A DNA stretch of 64,000 nt from Lewinellaceae bacterium (GCA_020636315.1 JACJYA010000009.1:186001-250000), one strand, 5' to 3'. Shown: positions 16,952 to 24,855, counted from the stretch's first letter. Program-made: numbers and translations. The notes: generated by a model from the letters alone, not told the origin.

Positions 16952-17944
16952 CTACTCCCCCATCTCCATAATCCGCGCCAATTCCTTCGCCTCCACCGTC
17001 AACAAACCATTCTTTACCAGCCTTGGCGTCAGCACCTTCCAGTTGGGGCCCTTCCGGAAGAGCTCTTCGAACATGGGCAGGGCAGCCTCCAGTTCGCCTT
17101 CGTTCGCCAGGGCAATGGCATGCCAGTACTTCATCTCCAGGTTGTCCGGGAACATGGCCTCAGCAGCGCCATATTCTTCCCGGGCCTTATTCATATCACC
17201 TTCCTCAACGGCCAGGTCGCCTCGGTTCATGTGCTCATAGGCGCGGTGTACTTTCAGCAGGCGCTTCAATTCCTGTACGGGGTTGGGGTGGTCATCGACG
17301 CGCAGGCTGACGGGGCGGCCTTCCCAGGCCTTATCGGTGCGCTCCCCGGAAACCACGATCAGTGCAGCAGACTGCTTGCCGCGAATGTCTCCGCCTTCGG
17401 CCTGAGCGGCTTCCAGAGCGGCGACAAGGCGCTCGGCCAGCGGCTGGCCTTTGGAGGCCTCAAAAGCTTTGGCCATAGCGGGCCAGACAGTGGCCTTCTC
17501 CATCAGGTTGGCCTGCACTGCGTATCCGTCGCCGACGTAGTGCCCGGCGGCTTCAATACAGCTTTCCCCTGTGAAGGCAGCCACTTCTCCATCCGCATTG
17601 AGCATACCTACCTGTCGGTATTCCTCCCCGGAGTCTTTTTCGGTAAGCATTTTGATCGCCTGCTCCGGGTTAAAGCCCATGCTCATCAACTGCAGGCCTT
17701 CGGGGCCGTAAGCCGGGTTGACAAAGGACTGGGTAGCCACTACCCCCACTCCCGGCTCCCCCCAGATGACCAGGGTGCCGACGGAAAACCAATGGGATTG
17801 AACGGCAGCGCCCATCTCTCCCGTCTCCGGGTCAATGGCAACGATGGAATAGGTGTGGGCGAGAGGCTCTCTGCCGAAGGGCTGTTGAGCGTTAAGCAGG
17901 ATGGGAATGCCTGAAAGCATAATAGGAAGAAGCAGTTTTTTCAT
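16952..17944 (-). CDS. Secreted DUF1028 (Ntn-hydrolase-like) protein with TPR tail
   Basis: 330 residues with a signal peptide cut near LLNAQ. The DUF1028 signature is directly visible: HTYSIVAIDPETGEMGAAVQ, SHWFSVGTLVIWGEPGVGVV, ATQSFVNPAYGPEGLQLM, then the glycine/aspartate core QVGMLNADGEVAAFTG and GEVAAFTGESC. Residues ~225-325 form TPR-like helices (LKRLLKVHRAYEHMNRGDLA, ALANEGELEAALPMFEELF), an extension found in part of the family. DUF1028 proteins have an Ntn-hydrolase fold and have been linked to amide-bond hydrolysis, but the substrate here is unknown. Monocistronic by spacing. Confidence 0.85.
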   Translation of the reverse strand: MKKLLLPIMLSGIPILLNAQQPFGREPLAHTYSIVAIDPETGEMGAAVQSHWFSVGTLVIWGEPGVGVVATQSFVNPAYGPEGLQLMSMGFNPEQAIKMLTEKDSGEEYRQVGMLNADGEVAAFTGESCIEAAGHYVGDGYAVQANLMEKATVWPAMAKAFEASKGQPLAERLVAALEAAQAEGGDIRGKQSAALIVVSGERTDKAWEGRPVSLRVDDHPNPVQELKRLLKVHRAYEHMNRGDLAVEEGDMNKAREEYGAAEAMFPDNLEMKYWHAIALANEGELEAALPMFEELFRKGPNWKVLTPRLVKNGLLTVEAKELARIMEMGE

Positions 17945-17985
17945 AATTGTCGATTTGATCAGCTTATGAGTTGGCCATATAGTGA

Positions 17986-18062
17986 TTTTTGATTGGCGAT
18001 TTTTGATTTTTGATGTCTTCCGGAGGGCAGCCGTAAATCACACATCACACATCAAAAATCAA
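17986..18062. repeat. Palindromic repeat built from TTTTTGAT words
   Basis: Left arm TTGATTTTTGATGT (about 18002-18015) is the complement of ACATCAAAAATCAA (18049-18062). The left arm continues outward in further GATTTTTGAT copies. The right arm touches the stop codon of the permease gene at 18063. Confidence 0.6.
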
Positions 18063-19343
18063 TCACCCTTCCGCCAGCGTCGTCGAAATATCCGTCCGGC
18101 TGGCCTGAATGGCAGGCAATATGGCGGCGACAAAACCAATACCGAGTGCTCCGGCCAGCAGATAGAGTTCCTCTTTCAGGAACACCGAACCGGAAAAAGT
18201 GTAGCGATACGCTTCCTTCATCTGCCCGGCCAGTATTTCCATTCCTCCGTGGCTAAGAGCGATGCCCAGCGCGTACCCCAGCACCGCCAGCAGAAGCCCC
18301 TCCAGGATGATCAGCACAAAAAGCTTGGCCGGGGAAGCGCCCATTACCCGCATGAGGGCCAGTTCATAGCGGCGGTCCCGGAGAGAATTGTAAAGAGAAA
18401 TGAAAATGCTCAGCCCGGAAACCACCACAATGATGATAGCCAGCCACCGGAGCGCTTTGGTGCCGGTGCCCAGCAGGGCATACAGCCGGTTGATCTCAAT
18501 GGCAGGGGTGGCGGCCTGCATGTCGGTATTTTCGTTGATCCCGCGCTGCATGTTGAGCGCCTGGTAATTGTGGCCCTTGAATTTGATGAGAATGGAAGTG
18601 ATCTCCTTTTCAGGGTAATCCAGTAAAGGCTGATCGTAAGAGGCTGCTTCAACTTCTCCCTCATGGCTGTGCCCTTCTTCACCTTCTGCCGCATGTTCCT
18701 CCGTTTCAGCCTCGCCATGCTCATGCACCACCCAGGCACTTTGGTTATTGGTAAGAATGATTTGGTCGATGACCGAACCGGTCGGTTGGAGGATGCCCAC
18801 AACCTTAAAAGCGCCGGCATCTTCGTGCACCAGGTTTTCATCCTGGACAAAGCCGTGGGAACTGTGAAAAGTGTCCCCCACTTTCAGGTTCAGAGCCTCG
18901 GCAACCGTGGCTCCAGCCACCGTTTCCAAAGTTTTTTCCCAAAGCCGGCCCTCCCCGACTTTAGCCTCATAAAGGCCAAGGATGTCCGGCGTGGCGCCGA
19001 CGATGCGATAGCCTTTATGGCTGTCCCCCAGAGAAAGCGGAACTGCGGTCTGAATAAGTGGGTGCCCCGGCCGCAAAAAGGGTGTGGCTTCCTTGATTGA
19101 AATATTGCCGGTCGGTGCGTCAATGTGGTACATGCTGCTTAGGATGAGCTGCAGGGGGCTGCCTTTGGCCCCAACAACCAGGTCGATGCCCGCCAGGTTT
19201 TTCTCGAACTTGTCCTGTAATTGTTGATTGAGCAGGAAAAGCAGGGAGATCAGGCCCACGCCCAGGGCAAAGAGCACCAGGCTCAGCATGGTTGATAAAG
19301 GCTTATTGGCCAGGTTTTTCCAGCTTAGGTTGAGTAAATTCAT
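18063..19343 (-). CDS. MacB/FtsX-type ABC transporter permease with His/Glu-rich loop
   Basis: 426 residues from the ATG at 19343. An N-terminal membrane helix (~17-38) is followed by a large extracytoplasmic domain (~40-290), then three helices (~300-322, ~350-375, ~398-420), the FtsX/MacB arrangement, with the C-terminal signature ILPAIQASRTDISTTLAEG. Residues about 203-230 form an acidic, histidine-rich run (VHEHGEAETEEHAAEGEE, then GHSHEGEVEA) that looks like a metal-binding loop. Partner ATPase is encoded 99 nt upstream, separated by a long palindrome. Proteins of this type with His-rich loops occur near zinc-regulated genes in other bacteria, so a role in metal or metallo-lipoprotein trafficking is possible; that is inference. 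Mechanotransmission or lipoprotein release is the general family role. Confidence 0.85.
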   Translation of the reverse strand: MNLLNLSWKNLANKPLSTMLSLVLFALGVGLISLLFLLNQQLQDKFEKNLAGIDLVVGAKGSPLQLILSSMYHIDAPTGNISIKEATPFLRPGHPLIQTAVPLSLGDSHKGYRIVGATPDILGLYEAKVGEGRLWEKTLETVAGATVAEALNLKVGDTFHSSHGFVQDENLVHEDAGAFKVVGILQPTGSVIDQIILTNNQSAWVVHEHGEAETEEHAAEGEEGHSHEGEVEAASYDQPLLDYPEKEITSILIKFKGHNYQALNMQRGINENTDMQAATPAIEINRLYALLGTGTKALRWLAIIIVVVSGLSIFISLYNSLRDRRYELALMRVMGASPAKLFVLIILEGLLLAVLGYALGIALSHGGMEILAGQMKEAYRYTFSGSVFLKEELYLLAGALGIGFVAAILPAIQASRTDISTTLAEG

Positions 19344-19405
19344 ATTTTCTCCCAGTTGGACAATCGTGAAATAATACAAATACCGGGTTAGTAGCAGAAA
19401 ATCAT

Positions 19406-19438
19406 AAACCTTTGAGGTTTTCAAAACCTCAAAGGTTT
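19406..19438. repeat. Perfect 16-bp-arm palindrome between ABC genes
   Basis: AAACCTTTGAGGTTTT (19406-19421), a single C, then its exact complement (19423-19438). It lies 5 nt after the ATPase stop codon and 62 nt before the permease start, inside what should be one transcript. It has no T-run and resembles REP-type units. Confidence 0.8.
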
Positions 19439-19442
19439 CCTG

Positions 19443-20072
19443 TTACGCTAGTTCAATTTGGTTTGGGAACTTTTCCTTCAGCCGGCCATCGTGGGTGACC
19501 ACAAGCAGGGTAGCGCCTACAACGCTGGCCTGTTCTTCCAGCAGGTGAGCCACCTTATCGCAGTTGGCGTCATCGAGGGCCGAAGTCGGCTCATCGGCCA
19601 GGATGATGGCCGGGCGGTTGACGATGGCGCGGGCGATGGATGCGCGCTGTTGCTCGCCGACGCTGAGGTTGTCGGGTTTGGCGTACAGCTTGTGCCCCAG
19701 GCTGAGGCGGCCCAGCAACTCGTCGATCCGCTTGCGGTCAGCGCGCAGGCCGGCCAGCCGCTGGGCCAGGATGAGGTTCTCCTCCAGGGTGAGCGCCCGC
19801 ACAAAATGAGCTGTCTGAAAGATGATCCCGATCTTCCGCCCGCGAAACCGGTCCATCGCCGAAGAGGAAAGCTTGTTCAATTCGGTGTCCGCCACCTTCA
19901 CCGTCCCTTTCTGGGGCGAAAGCAGCCCTCCGAGCAGGTGCAGCAAGGTGGTTTTGCCGCTTCCCGACTGCCCCAGGAGCAGCCAGTGCTCCCCCTCCCG
20001 GCAGGTAATGTCAGGAAAGGTGAGGCTCGATCTTTTGTCGTAGGAATATTCCAGGCTGTGTGTCTCTAACAT
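19443..20072 (-). CDS. ABC transporter ATP-binding protein, LolD/MacB type
   Basis: 209 residues: Walker A GQSGSGKTT (~34-42), Q-loop IIFQTAHFVRALTLEENL, signature LSVGEQQRASIARAI, Walker B AIILADEPTSALD and H-switch VVTHDG. The LTLEENL region and short length fit the LolD/MacB/FtsE class that drives FtsX-like permeases. It powers the permease encoded next. The start is the ATG at 20072; only 18 nt separate it from the small membrane protein upstream, so three or four genes (20925 to 18063) may form one operon. Confidence 0.95.
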   Translation of the reverse strand: MLETHSLEYSYDKRSSLTFPDITCREGEHWLLLGQSGSGKTTLLHLLGGLLSPQKGTVKVADTELNKLSSSAMDRFRGRKIGIIFQTAHFVRALTLEENLILAQRLAGLRADRKRIDELLGRLSLGHKLYAKPDNLSVGEQQRASIARAIVNRPAIILADEPTSALDDANCDKVAHLLEEQASVVGATLLVVTHDGRLKEKFPNQIELA

Positions 20073-20090
20073 GCTGCAAATATAGCACCC

Positions 20091-20261
20091 TTACCGCTGT
20101 CTTTTGGAAAAGAAATAGAACAAGGCCGTGGGAATGCTGAAAAACAGGGCGGCCAGCGTCCACAGCAGCTTGCCGGGAATGCTGATGGCGTGGTCTTCAT
20201 ACCAGACGTTGTAGAAGACCCAGAAAAAGGAAAGCAGGCTGACGAGCGCAATGAGTTTCAT
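20091..20261 (-). CDS. Small membrane protein, 56 residues
   Basis: An ATG at 20261 opens a 56-codon frame ending in TAA at 20091. The product has two predicted membrane helices: residues ~3-19 (LIALVSLLSFFWVFYNV) and ~31-50 (LLWTLAALFFSIPTALFYFF), a short acidic loop between (WYEDHAISIPGK) and a basic end SKRQR. It sits 4 nt after the nucleotidyltransferase gene and 18 nt before the ABC ATPase gene, all on the minus strand. The hydrophobic pattern, charge-terminated ends and tight spacing support a real gene. No family recognised; it may be an accessory of the ABC pair. Confidence 0.6.
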   Translation of the reverse strand: MKLIALVSLLSFFWVFYNVWYEDHAISIPGKLLWTLAALFFSIPTALFYFFSKRQR

Positions 20262-20265
20262 AGAA

Positions 20266-20925
20266 TTACTTTTTGTCCAAATGCCGGATATCGTCGAGGT
20301 CCCGGGCGCGCCCGGAAGCTCTTTTGGCCTTCAGTAATGCATCGAGGCCTATGAGCCGGACGGACAGCCCTTCGTCCAGTTCTACTGAAATGGCATCTGG
20401 AAATACATGCTCAAAAGCAAGCCCTTTTACTCTGGTCATGATATCAATACTTATGGGTGGAGTCCCAAAAGTGAAAACATCAAATTTTGAAGTGTCCAGG
20501 AAATTCTCTTCTGTCATATCAAATACCGGCATACCAAACTCCCGGAACGCCTGAACAAGCTTGTGGTAATTCTCCTCCGAAGGTTTAACCCAGATGTCCA
20601 TATCACCAGTAGTTCGGGTATAACCATGGAGGATTACTGCATAATCACCGACCAGCAGGTATTCAACTTCGTGATTATTCAGCGCCTGAATGAATTCCAG
20701 AAAATCCTGGTAAAAAGACTCATTTCTCATTCGCCTCTTGGCTTTAAATACATCCTTTTGCATTTTTGGCGGCCTGCCGGGAGGATAATTCCAGGCGATA
20801 GCATTCAGGCGGATGGCTGCCCGGAGCCGCTCCCGCGGCGGCCGGCTCAGCCAATATGCCAACTGATCATCCGCTTCCTCGGCGGTTTGCCGTTTGAATG
20901 CCGTCCTGTCTAATTTGTATTCCAC
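20266..20925 (-). CDS. Nucleotidyltransferase-fold protein fused to a small N-terminal domain
   Basis: 219 residues, GTG start at 20925. Residues ~1-66 are a basic, helical unit (MEYKLDRTAFKRQTAEEADD, LAYWLSRPPRERLRAAIRLN, ending KMQKDVFKAKRRM). From ~67 a nucleotidyltransferase domain of the DUF6036/MNT-like kind begins: HEVEYLLVGDYAVILHGYTR, TTGDMDIWVKPSEENYHKLV, FDVFTFGTPPISIDIMTRVKG and GLDALLKAKRASGRARDLDD. The G(D/G)xAV and DxD-like (DMD) motifs are those that bind metal and nucleotide. From memory, the small unit and the transferase are usually two adjacent genes in Bacteroidota; here no stop separates them. Substrate unknown; antitoxin-like roles have been suggested for such pairs. 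Confidence 0.75.
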   Translation of the reverse strand: MEYKLDRTAFKRQTAEEADDQLAYWLSRPPRERLRAAIRLNAIAWNYPPGRPPKMQKDVFKAKRRMRNESFYQDFLEFIQALNNHEVEYLLVGDYAVILHGYTRTTGDMDIWVKPSEENYHKLVQAFREFGMPVFDMTEENFLDTSKFDVFTFGTPPISIDIMTRVKGLAFEHVFPDAISVELDEGLSVRLIGLDALLKAKRASGRARDLDDIRHLDKK

Positions 20926-20956
20926 TTGATTCTGAACTTAAACTGGCTTACCTTTG
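20926..20956 (+). promoter_or_regulatory. Promoter of the candidate small RNA
   Basis: TTG (20926-20928), 20 nt, TACCTTTG (20949-20956): a full match to the Bacteroidota consensus. No ORF starts within the next 180 nt; a structured, terminated transcript follows. Confidence 0.75.
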
Positions 20957-20962
20957 TAAAAT

Positions 20963-21104
20963 AAAGAAAACACCAGCATGCATCAAGCATACCGGCATAT
21001 AATTATTAGCATTATCATTCCCAACAGTGGTCTGCTGGGCTGATGTGCTGATAGTTGTACGTTTCGAAAAAGCTCTGGCAGACTAAGTTTGCCAGAGCTT
21101 TTTT
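20963..21104 (+). ncRNA. Candidate small non-coding RNA with own promoter and terminator
   Basis: Start estimated about 7 nt after the promoter's TACCTTTG; end at the terminator T-run. Predicted folding by eye: an outer stem CAGCA/TGCTG plus CATCA/TGATG (20974-20985 with 21041-21050, a 2-nt bulge between); an inner hairpin CCCAACAG, TGGT, CTGCTGGG (21020-21039, one mismatch); and a 14-bp terminator hairpin (21067-21103). The region has no coding frame. It lies between divergent genes and the next gene downstream has its own promoter, so this is not simply a leader. Length about 142 nt. I do not recognise an Rfam family; 6S RNA was considered but no decisive signature was seen. Confidence 0.6.
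21067..21104 (+). terminator. Intrinsic terminator of the small RNA
   Basis: AAAAAGCTCTGGCA (21067-21080) pairs perfectly with 21090-21103 across a 9-nt loop, the 3' arm ending in six T. The A-rich 5' side means it could also act on the minus strand. Confidence 0.8.
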
Positions 21105-21119
21105 GTTTGAGTATTTTTG
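21088..21119 (+). promoter_or_regulatory. Promoter of the antitoxin-like gene
   Basis: TTTG (21088-21091), 20 nt, TATTTTTG (21112-21119); the ATG follows 19 nt later. The TTTG element lies in the loop and 3' arm of the preceding terminator, so the two signals are interleaved. Confidence 0.7.
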
Positions 21120-21138
21120 TACCCTAAAATTCAGGAAT

Positions 21139-21372
21139 ATGACTATTAGAGAAAGAATCTTGTTGGACCTGGCGGAAATTGGGAATTCCAGGTTATTGTA
21201 TCAGGTCTTTGAGTTTGTTCACCTCATTAAGAAAAACGTCAAACCGGAGGAAGGGAACATCAAAGAAGTCTTAACCTTTGCAGGCTCACTCAACGATGAA
21301 GACGCCAGGCAAATACAGAAAGACATTTCCGAAGAGTTCAATAGATCAACCACTAAGGCTCTAAATCCGTAG
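21139..21372 (+). CDS. Antitoxin-like small protein without adjacent toxin
   Basis: 77 residues from the ATG at 21139; a longer frame to 21055 runs through the terminator and is rejected. The pattern (MTIRERILLDLAEIGNSRLL, VFEFVHLIKKN, then a linker and FAGSLNDEDARQIQKDISEE) resembles the antitoxins encoded beside PIN-domain toxins, whose C-terminal FAGS-(x)-DEDA helix wraps the toxin. No PIN gene follows: the next gene is ileS at 21476. It has its own promoter. It could be an orphan or decayed toxin-antitoxin remnant, or control something at a distance. The assignment to the antitoxin group rests on resemblance only. Confidence 0.6.
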   Translation: MTIRERILLDLAEIGNSRLLYQVFEFVHLIKKNVKPEEGNIKEVLTFAGSLNDEDARQIQKDISEEFNRSTTKALNP

Positions 21373-21392
21373 ATTCAAATTTCTCAACCTTT

Positions 21393-21424
21393 TTTGTCTG
21401 GGTGGCCTGTACAAACTACCTTTG
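21393..21424 (+). promoter_or_regulatory. Promoter of ileS
   Basis: TTTG (21393-21396), 20 nt, TACCTTTG (21417-21424), about 45 nt upstream of the leader-containing ileS start at 21476. Full consensus match. Confidence 0.75.
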
Positions 21425-21475
21425 CAGGCTCCAAGAAATGCGTGGAGACATATTGAAAAAACATAGAAAAGAACA

Positions 21476-24400
21476 ATGTATAAGGAATACAAAGGCCTGA
21501 ACCTCCCCCGGATCGACAAGGAAGTCCTCGAATTCTGGGAAGCCAACCGGATCTTCGACAAGAGCATGGAGCAACGCCCCGAAGACAACCGCTACGTTTT
21601 CTACGAAGGGCCGCCCTCCGCCAACGGCAAGCCGGGCATCCACCACGTGATGGCGCGGACGGTGAAGGACCTCTTCTGCCGTTACCACAGTATGAAGGGC
21701 AAGCGCGTGGAACGCAAAGGCGGATGGGACACTCACGGCCTTCCCATCGAACTGAACGTGGAAAAAGAACTGGGCATCACCAAGGAGGATATCGGCAAAA
21801 CGATCACCGTCGAAGAATACAACCAGCGCTGCCGTGAAACGGTGATGCGCTACAAGGATATGTGGGACGACATCACCCGAAAAATGGGCTACTGGGTGGA
21901 CCTCCACGACCCCTACATCACTTTTGAGAACGACTACATCGAATCGGTCTGGTGGCTGCTGAAGCAGCTGTACGACAAGGGGCTGATGTACAAGGGTTAT
22001 ACCATACAGCCTTACTCGCCGGCCGCCGGCACCGGCCTGAGCAGCCACGAGCTGAACCTGCCCGGCGCTTACCAGGACATCACAGACACCTCGGCAGTCG
22101 CTCAGTTCAAGGTAAAAGGCACAGAAAACGAATACTTCCTGGCCTGGACGACCACGCCCTGGACGCTGCCTTCTAATACGGCCCTGGCAGTAGGGAAGAA
22201 CATCACCTATGTGAAGGTCCGTTGTTTCAACCGCTACACCGGCACTCCCTGCACCGTCATCCTGGCTAAAGACCGCCTGTCCGCTTATTTTTCCGAACCC
22301 AACCCGGATCTTAAACCGGAGGGCGTAAAGGCCGGCAACAAGCCCATCCCCTACCTGGAGGTTGTTGAAGAGGTCAAGGGCGCCAAACTGGCCGGCATGG
22401 AATACGAACAGCTGATGCCCTATGTGCAGCCGGACAAGCCTGCCTTTCGCGTGCTCCTGGGCGATTTTGTGAGTACGGAAGACGGTACGGGCATCGTTCA
22501 CATTGCTCCTACCTTCGGTGCGGACGACTTCAAGGTGGCCCGCGAGAATGACATCCCGCCACTGGTAGTTCAGGACGAACTGGGCAACCCCATGCCGCTG
22601 GTGGATAAGCAGGGCCGTTTCGTTAAAGAGGTGACAGACTTTGCCGGGCGCTATGTGAAGGATTACGGGCAGGAAGAAGAGCGGCCCGTAGATGTGGATA
22701 TCGTGATCAAGCTGAAAGAGGAAGACAAGCTTTTCCTATCCGAAAAATACGTGCACTCCTACCCGCATTGCTGGCGTACGGATAAGCCGGTGCTTTATTA
22801 TCCGCTGGACAGCTGGTTCATCAAGTCCACAGCCGCCAAGGAGCGCATGTTCGAACTGAACCAGACGATCAACTGGAAACCGAAGTCCACCGGGGAAGGC
22901 CGCTTCGGCAAATGGCTGGAAAACCTGCAGGACTGGAACCTCTCCCGCTCCCGCTACTGGGGCACGCCTCTGCCCATCTGGCGCAGCGAGGACCAGAGAG
23001 AGGAAAAGTGCATCGGCTCAGTGGAAGAGCTGCGGAAGGAGATCGAAAAGGCCAACAAAGCCCTTGGGCTGAACCAGGCAGTGCCCAACGACCTGCACCG
23101 CCCCTTTATAGATGAGGTAACCCTCGTTTCCGACAACGGCAAACCCATGAAGCGCGAGATGGACCTGATCGACGTCTGGTTCGACTCCGGCGCCATGCCG
23201 TCTGCTCAATGGCACTACCCCTTTGAGAATAAGGAGGTATTTGAAAAGAATTACCCAGCCGATTTCATTGCCGAAGGCGTCGATCAGACGCGGGGCTGGT
23301 TCTATACCCTGCACGCCATCGCCGTGATGGTATTCGACAGCGTTTCCTTCAAGAACGTAGTCTCCAACGGCCTGGTGCTGGATGCCGAGGGCAACAAGAT
23401 GTCCAAAAGTAAAGGCAACGTGCTGGACCCCTTTGAGGTCATCGAAAAGCACAGCGCCGACGTCACCCGCTGGTACATGATGAGCAACGCCAACCCCTGG
23501 GATAACCTCAAGTTCGACATGAAGGGGCTGGAAGAGGTGCAGCGCAAATTCTTCGGTACGCTCTACAATACCTATTCCTTCTTTGCGCTTTACGCCAACA
23601 TCGACCGGTTTTACAATAAGGAAAAACAGGTTCCCCTGGCCGAGCGCCCCGAGATCGACCGCTGGATCATCTCTCTGCTCAACAGCCTGATAAAAGAGGT
23701 GGACAAAGACTATGCGGACTACGAACCCACGCAGGCGGCCCGGAAAGTTCAGAACTTTGTGAACGACAACCTGTCCAACTGGTACGTCCGCCTCTGCCGC
23801 CGCCGCTTCTGGAAGCCTTCCGACCAGCAGAACGGCAAAAGCGCCGCCATGGACAATGATAAGCTGGCTGCCTACCAGACGCTTTACGAGTGCCTGCTGA
23901 CGGTATCCAAGCTGATGGCTCCGGTGGCGCCTTTCTTTGCCGACTGGCTGTACCGCAACCTCAACGAGGCCAGCGGGCTGGAAAATCATGAGTCCGTCCA
24001 CCTGGCCGATTTCCCGGCTGCCGACGAAGCCAAGATCGATAAGGATCTCGAGCAGCGTATGGACTACGCCCAGCGCATCTCCTCTCTGGCGCTTTCCCTG
24101 CGCAAGAAGGAGAAGATCCGCGTGCGCCAGCCGCTGCATAAGATCCTGCTGCCCATCCTCGACAACCATTTCCAGGAGCAGGTAGAAGGCGTGAAAGGGC
24201 TCGTCCTCTCCGAGATCAACGTGAAGGACATCGAATATGTAGATGACACTTCCGGCATTCTCAAGAAGAAGATCAAGCCCAATTTCAAAACCCTGGGCCG
24301 CCGCCTGGGCAAGGATATGAAAACCGCCGCCCAGATCATCGGCGAACTGGGCCAGGAAGATATCGCCCGCATCGAAAGAACGAACCAATTCACCCTGGAA

Positions 24401-24787
24401 GCCAACGGCAATGCCTATGAGCTGACGCTGGAAGACTTCGAGATCACCGCCGAAGACATCCCCGGATGGCAGGTGGCCAGCGATGACGACATCACCGTCG
24501 CTCTGGACATCACGCTCGATGAAGAACTGGAAGCCGAAGGCATGGCCCGCGATATCGTCAACCGCATCCAGAATATCCGTAAGGATAAGGATTTTGAGGT
24601 AACGGACAAGATCCGGGTGGCCCTGCAGAAGGACGAGGCCCTGGTGCCCGCCGTGGAGAAATATGGTGACTACATTAAGGCAGAAACGCTGGCCACTGAG
24701 CTGCAACTCGTTGAGAATATACCCAACGGTGAAGAGATCGAACTGCCGGGAGAGGTGAAGGTGAGTATTAGTGTGAATAAGCAATAA
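21476..24787 (+). CDS. ileS: Isoleucine--tRNA ligase, eukaryote-like (type 2) form
   Basis: 1103 residues, longer than the ~940 of the E. coli-type enzyme. The class I signature HxxH region is GPPSANGKPGIHHVMART (~45-62); the editing domain includes AWTTTPWTLPSNTALAVG and GTGIVHIAPTFGADD; WYDVW-type core seen as DLIDVWFDSGAMP; and the second signature is GNKMSKSKGN near 641. The anticodon-binding part continues to a C-terminal domain without the paired-cysteine zinc site of type 1 enzymes. This arrangement is that of eukaryote-like type 2 IleRS, which is typically insensitive to mupirocin; the insensitivity is inferred from the group, not seen. It charges tRNA-Ile. It is preceded by a strong promoter. 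Confidence 0.97.
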   Translation: MYKEYKGLNLPRIDKEVLEFWEANRIFDKSMEQRPEDNRYVFYEGPPSANGKPGIHHVMARTVKDLFCRYHSMKGKRVERKGGWDTHGLPIELNVEKELGITKEDIGKTITVEEYNQRCRETVMRYKDMWDDITRKMGYWVDLHDPYITFENDYIESVWWLLKQLYDKGLMYKGYTIQPYSPAAGTGLSSHELNLPGAYQDITDTSAVAQFKVKGTENEYFLAWTTTPWTLPSNTALAVGKNITYVKVRCFNRYTGTPCTVILAKDRLSAYFSEPNPDLKPEGVKAGNKPIPYLEVVEEVKGAKLAGMEYEQLMPYVQPDKPAFRVLLGDFVSTEDGTGIVHIAPTFGADDFKVARENDIPPLVVQDELGNPMPLVDKQGRFVKEVTDFAGRYVKDYGQEEERPVDVDIVIKLKEEDKLFLSEKYVHSYPHCWRTDKPVLYYPLDSWFIKSTAAKERMFELNQTINWKPKSTGEGRFGKWLENLQDWNLSRSRYWGTPLPIWRSEDQREEKCIGSVEELRKEIEKANKALGLNQAVPNDLHRPFIDEVTLVSDNGKPMKREMDLIDVWFDSGAMPSAQWHYPFENKEVFEKNYPADFIAEGVDQTRGWFYTLHAIAVMVFDSVSFKNVVSNGLVLDAEGNKMSKSKGNVLDPFEVIEKHSADVTRWYMMSNANPWDNLKFDMKGLEEVQRKFFGTLYNTYSFFALYANIDRFYNKEKQVPLAERPEIDRWIISLLNSLIKEVDKDYADYEPTQAARKVQNFVNDNLSNWYVRLCRRRFWKPSDQQNGKSAAMDNDKLAAYQTLYECLLTVSKLMAPVAPFFADWLYRNLNEASGLENHESVHLADFPAADEAKIDKDLEQRMDYAQRISSLALSLRKKEKIRVRQPLHKILLPILDNHFQEQVEGVKGLVLSEINVKDIEYVDDTSGILKKKIKPNFKTLGRRLGKDMKTAAQIIGELGQEDIARIERTNQFTLEANGNAYELTLEDFEITAEDIPGWQVASDDDITVALDITLDEELEAEGMARDIVNRIQNIRKDKDFEVTDKIRVALQKDEALVPAVEKYGDYIKAETLATELQLVENIPNGEEIELPGEVKVSISVNKQ

Positions 24788-24805
24788 CCCGGCTGTTGCT
24801 TTCCT

Positions 24806-24813
24806 TAAATTTG
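24806..24813 (+). promoter_or_regulatory. -7 element TAAATTTG before the ATP-grasp gene
   Basis: Matches TAnnTTTG about 43 nt before the start codon at 24856. No TTG at the right distance upstream, so promoter strength is uncertain. Confidence 0.4.
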
Positions 24814-24855
24814 CGACGTTAGAATTGCAGCCGCCTTCTACCTGCCCCACTTTCT

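Noticed and set aside
20077..20084. TATATTTG (minus strand) just before the ABC ATPase start.
   Set aside because: It would place the start site inside or after the ATG at 20072, and the upstream TTG spacing is wrong.
23018..24850. 610-codon frame antisense to ileS.
   Set aside because: A shadow of the G+C-rich ileS third-codon pattern; no domain.
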